A stretch of DNA of 64,000 nucleotides from Mesotaenium endlicherianum. Its lineage: Eukaryota > Streptophyta > Zygnematophyceae > Zygnematales > Mesotaeniaceae. A model generated the notes under the pieces. The model searched no databases and was not told the origin of the DNA. It saw only the letters and a program-made list of their open reading frames with translations. Of the stretch, positions 20,895 to 30,176 are shown piece after piece. The first letter of the stretch is position 1. Each line of letters starts with the position of its first letter. A program made the translations under genes and the position numbers. The stretch lies in the NCBI GenBank assembly GCA_009602735.1, contig WELA01002573.1:48646-112645 (forward strand), given 5' to 3'.

Positions 20895-21614
20895 TGTAAT
20901 GAATCAGTATACTGGTTGATATAATATTCATTTAGATAATATAGTTTAATATGTTCAGCCTGCTGAACTCTAGTTAACAATCAGTCTGCTGGACTTTATA
21001 CTTAATATCAGTTTAATGACTTGGCCGGAAGTAGCAGGCTGAGGTCACCTTAAGTCAGCTTGCTGACACATTCTTTGACAGCCAGCTGACTTTCGTACTC
21101 GGTAGCGGCGAACTGCCTCGATATGCATCTAAGTGTGGTATGCTAGATGAATGGCCAGATGACATCCCTATGATGGATGGCGATTCGGGATGATGGGAGA
21201 TGGCGGTGAATTTGGTTAACCGAGGTCCTACCAACGTGGTTAACTCCCGGGTAGGCGGTGCCATCGCACTGACCGTTGAACAGTAAACTCATTCCATGTA
21301 CATATGCTAGGCATTGCCATCAAGTTCGGCATTTGGAAACGAGGCCAACTCTCTTGAACAGCTTACTGCGAGAAATCTGAATCCAAGGCGAGAAGCCATT
21401 GATACGCACTGTCTTCTAACCTTGCTTATGTATGAGTTTACTGATTTGCATCATTGATGCTAGTTTACTCGCATTTGACTTACGAGTATTATTCACTGCT
21501 AGTGTATTGTCCTTTGCCGTTAAACCAGTTAACGGAAATACCATAAAGATTACTTGCTGATATAAAGATCTTTATTAATTGTTAATCGCTTATTTGGTAA
21601 GTCGATTCATTTCA
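20895..21614 (+). repeat. Alpha 3' LTR
   Basis: 720 bp, TGTAATGAATC to GATTCATTTCA, followed directly by the target duplication catgg and the continuation of beta integrase. It is full length, unlike its 5' partner. Confidence 0.96.
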
Positions 21615-22350
21615 CATGGCTGGTTATGGCTTACAGATTTAGCTAGCAAGCTGCTTTGGCAAATTACTCGCCTTATCAGACTCTGTTTGGCAGAAGTCCA
21701 GTTGTGCCAAGCAACATCAAGCAGGAGACTGAGCAAGTAAAAAACCTGGACAACCCTGATGAACTGCTAAAGGTTATGGTACGCCGCAAGGCGTTATTTG
21801 AGCACATGATGCCTGCTGCCCTGGACAATCTAAAAATTGCGTAGAAAAGAGACATGCAGCGTTACGCCAGGACGCGAAATGGGAGCTACCGCTTGCAAAT
21901 GACGCGATCCAGAAAAGAGACTTCGTCTACCGCAAGCACCAGACCAACACCCCCATCAACACCAGTTCGGGTGCAGTGATCTTACGCGTGAAACATGCGT
22001 TCGACAATGGTGAATTGGAACTGGAAGGTTCTGATGGTAAGACTATGAGAGATCACGTGCAGAACTGCTCGCTGTGCCATTTGCCAAATATTGATCCTAC
22101 GATTAAGGCTGTGCCCGAGGAATTGGAGCCAGCCACGCCTTGTGCCAGCTGCAAAGTGCTGGATGATCAAGAAACAATGGTAACTTGCGCTAAGTGTGTG
22201 CTCGTTGGCACACCTTCTGCATTGGTGAAGAAGACATTATGGCAGGACGATGGGAATGTCCTGACTGCCTTCCTAAAACTCCCAGCCGCAGAGCTAGGAG
22301 ATAGAAGCTTTCAGCGGCAAGGCAGGGACGCCTCAGCTGAAAAGGAGGGA
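21615..22350 (+). pseudogene. Beta integrase C terminus and PHD finger
   Basis: Resumes integrase in frame with AYRFS, a TAG, then ALANYSPYQTLFGRSPVVPS, the usual integrase core end. The C-terminal part carries a PHD finger. CASCKVLDDQETMVTCAKC (about 22144-22197) supplies the first four cysteines; after a tg dinucleotide expansion at about 22195-22200 the shifted frame continues CARWHTFC and RWECPDC, giving His and the last three cysteines with the diagnostic Trp two residues before the penultimate Cys (about 22197-22272). The spacing fits Cys4-His-Cys3. PHD fingers bind histone H3 tails, so this would be a chromatin-targeting module in the place where alpha and gamma have a chromodomain. 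Coding ends near 22340 at a polypurine run. Confidence 0.8.
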
Positions 22351-22442
22351 TGTAAGGGAAACTGAGGATAAGCTAACTTTTCAAAAATTTACTAAGTGTT
22401 GGTAGTGTAGAATGAGGAACTGGTAGAGCATGGGAAGCACTG
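22351..22442 (+). repeat. Probable start of beta 3' LTR, truncated
   Basis: The purine run AAAGGAGGGA (22341-22350) is followed by TGTAAGGGAAACTG, the expected arrangement of a polypurine tract and LTR start. Only about 90 bp remains before the block shared with 51829-51986. No second copy is present to confirm it. Confidence 0.5.
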
Positions 22443-22600
22443 AGCAATAAGGCGCTGACACCTCTAACACAAACATCTCAAAAGCATATGTACAAATCTT
22501 CAATTCACACAGTAGTAGTGCAACTAACGCAACCGGCCTAAAATTCAACATCAAGTATTATACAAGGAGCTCACAGAGGGGCCATGCAACTCTAAGGTGC
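22443..22600 (-). repeat. Inverted duplicate of 51829-51986
   Basis: The reverse complement of this block matches 51829-51986 nearly base for base, and in both places it directly abuts the outer end of an alpha 3' LTR. Similarity stops sharply at the motif GCCTTATTGCT. The two alpha copies therefore share not just an LTR but its genomic flank. Confidence 0.9.
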
Positions 22601-23320
22601 TGAAATGAATCGACTTGCCAAATAGGCGATTAACAATTAATTAAGATCTTTATATCAGCAAGTAATCTTTATGGTATTTTATGTGAATTGATTAAACAGC
22701 AAAGGACAACACACTAGCAGTGGGCAATACTCGCAAGTCAAATGCAAGTAAACTAGCATCATTAATGCAATCAGTAAACTCATACATAAGCAAGGCTAGA
22801 AGACAGTGCGTATCAATGGCTTCTCGCCTTGGATCCAGATATCGCTCAGTAAGCAGTACAAAAGGTTTGGCCTCATTTTTGAATGCCGAATTTGAGAGCA
22901 ATACCTAGCATATGTACATGAAATGAGTTTATTGTTCAACGGCCAGTGCGATGGCACCGCTCACCCGGGAGTTAACCACGTTGGTAGGACCTCGGTTAAC
23001 CAAATCCACCGCCATCTCCCATCATCCCGAATTGCCATCCATCCTAAGGATGTCATCTGGCCATTCATCAAGCACACCACACTTTGATGCATATCGAGGC
23101 AGTTCGCTGCTACCGAGTACGGAAGTCAGCTGGCTGTCAAAGAATATGTCAGCAAGCTGACCTAAGTTGACTTCAACCTGCTGCTCTCGGCTGAGTCATT
23201 AAACTGATTACTTTATAAAACTCTGCAGATTGGATATTAACTAAAGTTCAGAAGGCTGAACTTATTTAAAATATTATATTTAAATAAATATTATATCAAC
23301 CAATATACTGATTCATTACA
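22601..23320 (-). repeat. Alpha 3' LTR (minus-strand element)
   Basis: 720 bp, TGAAATGAATC to GATTCATTACA in plus orientation. It shares private features with the LTR at 51139-51828 (a TTTATAAAGTAATCAG stretch), so the two belong to one subfamily. The flanks ggtgc and aattc do not match, as expected after the internal deletion. Confidence 0.93.
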
Positions 23321-24296
23321 AATTCCCAGGTGTCCCCAGAGGCATTGTAACTCTTCCATCTGACCAAATAATTTATGACATAATCAGATGATCGACGGAC
23401 AGAGCGAGCTTCTAAAATATCATCAACCTCACATTCCTCAGGGTCACCTTCTCGAACAGCGGGGACCGCTCCTGATTGGACGGGTAACCGACCTGTGAAC
23501 AGTGTGTCATCTTTGATGTATGGTTTGAGGAAGGAGACATTAAATACTCGGTGACCCTTGTATTCCGCTGACATGTTCAACTTGTAAGCATTCTGAACGA
23601 CACGGCGCACCATCAAATATGGACCGACCCAGACCGGACCAAGCTTCTTCTTGTTCACACCAGGCAGGTACAGGTGCTGAGAAGGCAGTTTGACCAAATC
23701 GCCCTTTGAAAATGTCAGCTCCCGACGGTGTTGATTAGCGTAATTTTTTTGATTTTCCTGGGCTTTGTGCAGATTGTGTTGGACTTCTGATAGGGTGTCA
23801 ATAAACTTTGAGTCAACTGGAGAGAGACCGAATTGTGAATCCCCTCAGGGTGAGTTAAAGAATCCCCTAGTACATATGAAGGAGACTTAGGAATCCTACC
23901 CAGACTGAGTTCATAAGGAGTCTTTCACGTTGACGCGTGCACCGCACTGTTGACCGCAAACTGAATTTGAGGCAACAGGTCATCCCAATTATCTTATTTT
24001 TGGTTAATGTATACTCTCAGCAACTCTTGCAAAACTCGGTTAGGTCTTTAAGTTTGCCCATCAGTCTGAGGGTGCTTTGCTGTGCTGAGCAGCTGTTTGA
24101 CTCCCATTAACCCCATTAAAGCTCTCCAGAACTTAGAGCTTAATTTTGAGTCTCTGTCTGAGATGATAGTAGAGGGTAGCCCATGTTGGCATACTACATG
24201 GTTGTAGAACTATCTTGCAGTTTCGAGTGCAGTTACTTTGACAGTGGTGGGGATGAAAAAGACCATTTTTGTCAATTTATCCACTACTACCAATAT
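23321..24296 (-). pseudogene. Alpha integrase core and chromodomain, part 1
   Basis: Minus-strand reading gives the integrase C-terminal barrel (LPSQHLYLPGVNKKKLGPVW, NMSAEYKGHRVFNVSFLKPY) and chromodomain (EECEVDDILEARSV through VRWKSYNASGDTWEF). Upstream are integrase core remnants with several stops up to 24296, where gamma inserted. The chromodomain is cut at its last conserved Trp-Glu-Phe and fused to the LTR. Confidence 0.85.
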
Positions 24297-25040
24297 TGTA
24301 AGGTCATAGGTTTATAAAGTGCATTTTTGAGTTTCATAAAAGTATTGTTTGATTGTATATTAATGTAGAGTGCATTTTTGTGGTCATTTTGATATAAAGT
24401 TCATCGAGTTTGGTCAAGTATTGAGAGAGTTACGGATTTCTGAAGTTTAATTAATTTTGAGGTCGGTTGACGACTGTCCTTAATTCGCGGTGAGCGCGAC
24501 CGTCGGATTGACCGACAGCGTCGAGCGATCTGGCCCGTTAGTGTGAACTCGAACCTTCACGTAAGTTTGGCTGACGCGGAGTGCCGACTAGGTCGATTTA
24601 CCTAGAAGTTTCGGTTTAGCCTAGCGCGTCTAAGATAGAATATTCTAGTAATGTCGATGCATGTATGTGGACGTCAATTCGGCCCGACACGTCAGATTGG
24701 ACTGATCTGGCTTACTCACGAATATTCTAGAAGGGACGATTTGACAAACACTTAGGAAAATCCGTAGCTTCCTCCTAGGGAGGAGCACTTAGGCATAAAA
24801 TTATAAATAGGCATAACTTCTTTGTTTCTTATCAGTTCTCAATTTTGTAAATTTCTACAAGTTTGTAATGACAAGACCTTTCATCCTACATCATTTGTAA
24901 ACAGTTCCTTGCTACTCAGAATGTTGAGTATTTTTCCTAAGTTTTGTTAGTGATATGCCGCTGCACTCTCTAGTATGATTGCAACTAGTTCCTTTCCTCG
25001 TGAGTTACTACACTTCCACTAGGGCACTCAGCCCCTTTCA
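24297..25040 (+). repeat. Gamma 5' LTR
   Basis: 744 bp, TGTAAGGTCATAGG to GCCCCTTTCA. It matches the 3' LTR apart from scattered substitutions and small indels. A TATA box is at 24802-24809. Confidence 0.95.
24802..24809 (+). promoter_or_regulatory. TATA box of gamma LTR
   Basis: TATAAATA followed by ggcataacttc. It is identical at 29933-29940 in the 3' LTR, fixing the likely U3/R border a few tens of bases downstream. Confidence 0.65.
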
Positions 25041-25155
25041 TCTGGCATGTAAGCTAGGCTAGTTTGCATATTATACTCTGGAGTCGCAGTCGGCAGTTGG
25101 AGGAGGCAAACATGTTGAGCATGTTGAGCGCGCGGGGCAGCAGGCAGCACCAACA

Positions 25156-26098
25156 ATGACCAGAGAGCAACAAGAGATGCAGGCCATGCTAAGGCAAATG
25201 GCAAATGCAATTGGAGGAGAAGTCTACACCTAGTTTCAACAAAATATGCGCGCGGAGGTGGAGAGAATGGTGCAAGTTGTTTATGGGGAACGCCGCTTCG
25301 ATCAAGCTGCACCTGTTGTACCACCAATTCATGTTAACCCAGTGGTGCAACCAGTTATTCCACCCGCATTGGGAGTGCGTGCGCCTAAGCCTGAAGTGTA
25401 TACTGGAGAGCGTGGATCGCCGCCTGTTTATCAATGGATTTTTGGAGTGAAGAAGTTTATGGAGTATTCTGCGCTCGCGCCCGACAGGCAAGTCGCCTTT
25501 GTCATAACTTTACTGCAGAAGAGTGCTGGAGCTTGGTATGAGCGACAGGAGCAGCTGAGTGGAGTTCCTGCTACTGTTGATCAGCTATTTGAAGGCTTGA
25601 AGAGGCATTTCAACCTATTGCACCCGAGGCTACCGCTCGAGATCTATTGGTGCGCCTTCGTCAACGAGGAAGCGTTCAAGAGTATGTATCGCGCTTCAAC
25701 GAGCTGGTGCTTCAATGTCCATCCATGCACGAGTCGGAGATGATAGACAATTTCAAGAGGGGACTTAAGCCAACTGTGGCCAAGGAAGTGGCGCTCAAGG
25801 ACCCTACCAGTCTTGCAGAAACGATGGCATTGGCAACAAGGGTCGACGCTGTGGAGTATAGTTAGAGGCAGTAGGGCAGCCACAACTTTGGAGGATATCG
25901 ACACTTTGGATCTCAAGCGCCAAGCACGAGTTCAAGGTCCAGTACCTATGGAGTTGGGACTTGTCCAGTACTAGCGCAGGCAGCAGAATTTGAAGCCAAG
26001 AGGACCCTGCTATAATTGCGGCAAGCTTGGACATTTGGCTCGAGACTGTCATGTGAAGGCGAAGCAACCTCAACAACAGGAAAAAGGAGGACGCCAGT
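25156..26098 (+). pseudogene. Gamma gag
   Basis: Starts at ATG 25156 (MTREQQEMQ); a TAG at about 25231 precedes the rest. A Ty3-type capsid domain follows: PKPEVYTGERGSPPVYQWIF, SAGAWYERQEQLSG, LFEGLKRHFNLLHP, then after a frame change near 25650 SVQEYVSRFNELVLQCP and MIDNFKRGLKPTVAKEV. One knuckle, CYNCGKLGHLARDC, lies at about 26008-26049. Stops and frame changes make it non-functional. Confidence 0.85.
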
Positions 26099-26122
26099 AA
26101 GTCGTTCTGGGGTGTCACTGGC

Positions 26123-29100
26123 GTGAAGACGAGAACTCACAAGGAGGTTATCTCCAGGAGCCTGCCGAGAAGCGAAAGACGAGATGTTGACAAGCCTATC
26201 ATCGTGGAAGGAGTAGTCGACGGCAACAAGGCAAAATGTATGCTCAACAGTGGCGCAAGTGCAAATTTTGTGCACAAGAAGCTGGTGAAAGAGTGGCGAA
26301 TCCCTGTGTAGAAGCATTATGAGCCTAAGGAGGGAATTTTGGCGAATGGGCAAAAGCTCAAGTGTGGTGCATCTACGGAAGCTCTTCACGTGGAAGTAGC
26401 GGGGCACCAAAGTACTGAAGTTATGGAGCAGGCAGAGTTAGGTCACCATGAGGTGATATTGGGCCGACCATTGCTGAGAAAAGCCAACCCTCAAGTGCAC
26501 TGGAGCACAGGACAAGTGAAAGTCCAAGGGCGTGATGGTCGAATGGAGACAGCAAAACAGGTGGAGGTAGATACGACCACAAGTAACTGTCTTCTGTCGA
26601 GCCTGCAAGCTAAGAAGCTATGCAGGGTGAAGGAGATGTACCTTGTTTCGATGGCCTTGGCCAGGTCATGAGATGGAGCAAGTGTGAATCCTAACAGCCT
26701 GGGTGAATGTACATCGCCGGAAGAGCAAGTAGTGGTGTCTGATCCCCTTGCTCAGAAGGAGCAGAGCCCAATCGCTCAAGAGAAGAAGCCTGCTGAGATG
26801 CCTGCCCAAATTAAGGCGCTGTTGGAGGAGTTCAAGTGCGTATTTCCTGAGGAGCTACCTGTAGGATTACCTCCACAGAGAGGTATGGAGCACAAGGACG
26901 AGTTGATTGACAGGCTTGTCGGGGCAAAGTATTTCTCGAAGATCGATTTCAGGAGTGGCTATCACCAAGTACGAATTGCGGAAGGAGACGTTCAGAAGAC
27001 TGCTCTCAGGACTCGCTATGGTTTATTAGAGTTCACAGTCATGCCTTTAGGGCTGACTAATGCACCTGCTACATTCATGGGACTCGTGAATAGTATCTTC
27101 AGACCCTATCTAGACCAGTTTGTGGTGGTATTTTTGGACGACATCCTGATTTATTCAGAGACCTTGGAAGAGCATGTGGAGCATCTGAGGAAGGTGTCGG
27201 AGGTCTTGAGAGATTAGAAGCTGTATGGAAAGATGAGCAAGTGCAACTTCTGTCTCAAGGAGGTCAAGTTTCTTGGGCACATAGTGGGAGCTGAAGGAGT
27301 CAAGGTGGAGCAAAAGAAGGTGCAAGCAGTCAGAGATTGGCCGGTACCTGCTGATATTCATCAACTGAGGAGTTTCCTCGGCATGGCGAATTATTATCGA
27401 CGTTTCATTGAAGGATTTGCCAAGGTGTGTGCACCGCTCACGAACATGTTGAAGAAGCAGGAGAAGTGGCTATGGGGTGACAAAGAGCAGCAAGCTTTTG
27501 AGAAGATTAAAGAGCTGTTGACACAGGCACCTGTGTTGGCAATTGCCAGTTCAGAGCTTCCTTTCACCATCATCACGGACGCATCAAATTTTGCAGTGGG
27601 AGCCATTCTTCTCCAGGACCAGGGCAAAGGATTGCAGCCTGTGGCATATGAGAGCAAGAAATTGAGTCCTGCTGAGCAAAACTATGCTGCACATGAGCGG
27701 GAGATGTTGGCTTTTATCCAGGCTTTGAGGATTCGGCGATGTTATGTGGACGGCCGGAAGGTGTTCGTCAAGACCGACCACAAGAGCTTGGAGAAGTTTA
27801 TGACGCAGCCAACATTGACACCAAGACAGGCAAGGTGGATGGAGTTTCTGCAACAATTTGACCACAAGATTGAGTACTTACCTGGGAAGATCAACCCTGC
27901 AGACGTTTTATCCAGGAGATGTGACCTTGCAGCTGTCTCAGTCATCGAGAAGAGTATGGACTTCAAGGAAAAGCTTCAAAGAGGTTATGAGGAGGATCCA
28001 GAGTTTGCTGATGGTGGAGCAGCTGAGTCTAATGCGAGTATGCAGAAGAAGAACGGCATATGGTATTATGGTGATTCCAAGAGAGTGGTGGTACCTAACA
28101 TCAAGGAGCTACGAGACTTACTACTTGCGGAGCATCATGATTGCTTATATGCTGGACACTTTGGAAGCGAGAAGACGGCAAGCGTGCTGAAGCGAGAGTA
28201 CTATTGGAGAAATATGGACAAGGACATCGAGGAGTGGATCAGGAGTTGTGATGCGTGCCAGAGAAACAAGACACCAAATCGAAAGAAGGGAGGTACATTG
28301 CAGCCCCTGCCTATTCCAGAGTATCCTTGGGAGCAGATTGCTATGGACTTCATCACATCGTTACCAGTTAGTGGTCAAGGGCACGATGCAGTTTGGGTTG
28401 TATCTAATAGACTCAGCAAAATGGCTCACTTCATTCCCATGAAGGAGACTTCTATGGCAGCGGATGTGGCACGTCTATTCTTTGATCACATCTTCAGGCT
28501 ACATGGGTTGCCGAAGGTGATTGTTTCAGATTGGGATCCAAGGCTTACTAGCAATGTTTGGCGGTCATTGTTTACTTTGATGGGGACCAAGTTGAGTATG
28601 AGCACTTCCTATCATCCTCAGACAGACGGGCAGAGTGAGAGGCTCAACAGAACACTGCAAGAGGTGCTCAGGAGTTTCACTATGGAGGACCCTTCAGAGT
28701 GGGACAAGAAGTTGCCAGGATTGGAATTTGCCTACAACAACAGCATGCAGGGATCGACCAAGCAGTCACCATTTGCTATGGTTTATAGGAGAGAAGTATA
28801 TCATCCAGAGAACATCTTGTTGGAGAAGGCCAAGGAGACTCAGGTTCCTACTACACAAGCTTTTATGTAGCAGATGGCCAAGACTTAGGATATGGCGAAG
28901 ACGTGTATTCGGAAGGCACAGGAGGAACAGGTCAAGTATGCCAACAAGCACAAGAGGGAAGTGACATACCATGTGGGTGACAAAGTACTCTTTTCAACAG
29001 AGAACCTACCTTTCACAGGCAAGAGGAATCGCGGGCACGATTTACAGGTCCCTTTGTGGTGCTCAAGCAGGTGAATCCAGTGACCTACAAGTTGGAACTT

Positions 29101-29442
29101 CCTTCAGGCTGGCGTATACATGATGTGTTCCATGTCAGTTGTTTTCGGCCATACGTTGACCCAAATGAAGGACATCCAGGACGACTACCTACACCGCCAC
29201 CACCGATTGAGATCGATGATGTATTGGAGTATGAAGTGGAGGCGATTGTCGGCGATCAACGAGTCAAGCGAGGTCAACGATTTGTCCAAGAGTATCTGGT
29301 CAAGTGGAATGGCTACCCTGCGGACGACAACACTTGGGAGCCAGAGGCCAACTTGACTCATTGTAAGAGTAAGTTGAGACGATATCTGCAGAATGCGTCG
29401 AGGACGTCGCTTCTTGAGGAGGGGGATGATGTAAGGTCATAG
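26123..29442 (+). pseudogene. Gamma pol: protease, RT, RNase H, integrase, chromodomain
   Basis: The protease site reads MLNSGASANFVH (about 26239-26274), so the catalytic Asp of D-S-G-A is Asn. [25 protein letters not shown] shows an internal deletion of about 90 residues (the fingers, including the expected SPYGAP and MCVDYRALN motifs) joined in frame; the active site FLDDILIYS is intact (about 27136-27162). RNase H, HHCC zinc region (CDACQRNK) and DDE core (MDFITSLP, VSDWDPRLTS, TDGQSERLN) are readable to 28868. A frame change follows, then the C-terminal barrel and a chromodomain (EYEVEAIVGDQRV through YLVKWNGYPADDNTWEPE, about 29230-29343). The ORF end overlaps the polypurine tract. Confidence 0.92.
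29416..29429 (+). other. Gamma polypurine tract
   Basis: GAGGAGGGGGATGA lies directly before the 3' LTR start. The same motif precedes the LTR at 59906-60615 on the minus strand. Confidence 0.9.
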
Positions 29443-30171
29443 GTTTATAAAGTGCATTTTTGAGTTTCATAAAAGTAGTTTTTGATTGTTTATTAATGTA
29501 GAGTGTATTTGTGTGGTCATTTTGATGTAAAGTTCATCGAATTTGGTCAAGTATTGAGAGAGCTACGGATTTCCGAAGTTTGAAAAGTTTTGAGGTCGGT
29601 TGACGACTGTCCTTAATTCGCAATGAGCGCGACCGTCGGATTGACCGACAGCGTCGAGCGATCTGGCCCGTTAGTGTGATCTCGAACCTTCACGTAAGTT
29701 CGGCTGACGCGGAGTGCCGACTAGGTCGATTTACTTGAAAGTTTCGGTTTAGCCTAGCGCGTCTAAGATAGAATATTCTAGTAATGTCGATGCATGTATG
29801 TGGACGTCAATTTGTCCCGACACGTCAGATTAGACTGATCTGGCTAACTCACGAATATTTTGGAAGGGACGATTTGACGAACACAGGAAAATTCGTACCT
29901 TTCTCCTAGGGAGGAGCACTTAGGCAGAAAATTATAAATAGGCATAACTTCTTTGTTTCTTATCAGTTTTCACTTCTGTAAATTTCTACGGGTTTGTAAG
30001 GACAAGGCCTTTCATACTACATAATTTGTGAACAGTTTGTTGTTAGTCAAAATGTTGAGTAATTTTCCTAAGCTTTGTTAGTGATATGCCGTTGCACTCT
30101 CTAGTATGATTGCAACCAGTTCCTTTCCTCGTGAGTTACTACGCTTCCACTAGGTCACTCTGCCCCTTTCA
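29430..30171 (+). repeat. Gamma 3' LTR
   Basis: 742 bp, same ends as the 5' LTR, followed by the target duplication aatat. Confidence 0.95.
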
Positions 30172-30176
30172 AATAT

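Larger units (their letters stand above)
12843..21614 (+). mobile_element. Alpha: complete chromodomain Ty3/gypsy element nested in beta
   Basis: 5' LTR 12843-13525, primer binding site 13527-13538, gag 13560-15038, pol 15021-18844 in the -1 frame, spacer 18845-19152, third ORF 19153-20809, polypurine tract 20882-20894, 3' LTR 20895-21614. The host duplication is catgg on both sides (12838-12842 and 21615-21619), an exact 5-bp match. The two LTRs are collinear except for a gap of about 37 bp in the 5' LTR. Both ORFs are damaged: TGA at 14241 in gag, TAA at 16685 and 17249 in pol, and a frame change in the third ORF. Confidence 0.96.
3747..22442 (+). mobile_element. Beta: Ty3/gypsy element with C5 DNA methyltransferase and PHD finger, decayed and interrupted
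   Basis: Order on the plus strand: gag with two CCHC knuckles (3747-5444), solo alpha LTR insertion (5445-6164), protease (6165-7330), cytosine-5 methyltransferase (about 7340-8360), long linker (8360-10480), RT and RNase H (10480-11960), integrase (11960-12842), complete alpha insertion (12843-21614), then the integrase C terminus and a PHD finger (21615-22350). A polypurine run at 22341-22350 is followed by a probable LTR start at 22351. From 6693 to 12842 the coding frame is unbroken by indels; only about a dozen stop codons interrupt it. The 5' end is unresolved. Gypsy elements of charophyte algae carrying C5 methyltransferases have been described in the literature as I recall; I know of no description of the added PHD finger. 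Confidence 0.85.
24297..30171 (+). mobile_element. Gamma: complete chromodomain Ty3/gypsy element
   Basis: 5' LTR 24297-25040, gag 25156-about 26098, pol 26123-29442, polypurine tract 29416-29429, 3' LTR 29430-30171, with an exact 5-bp target duplication aatat (24292-24296 and 30172-30176). It interrupts alpha integrase; removing it and one duplication copy rejoins the alpha sequence. The reading frame is damaged by stops and by a large in-frame deletion in the RT. Confidence 0.96.
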
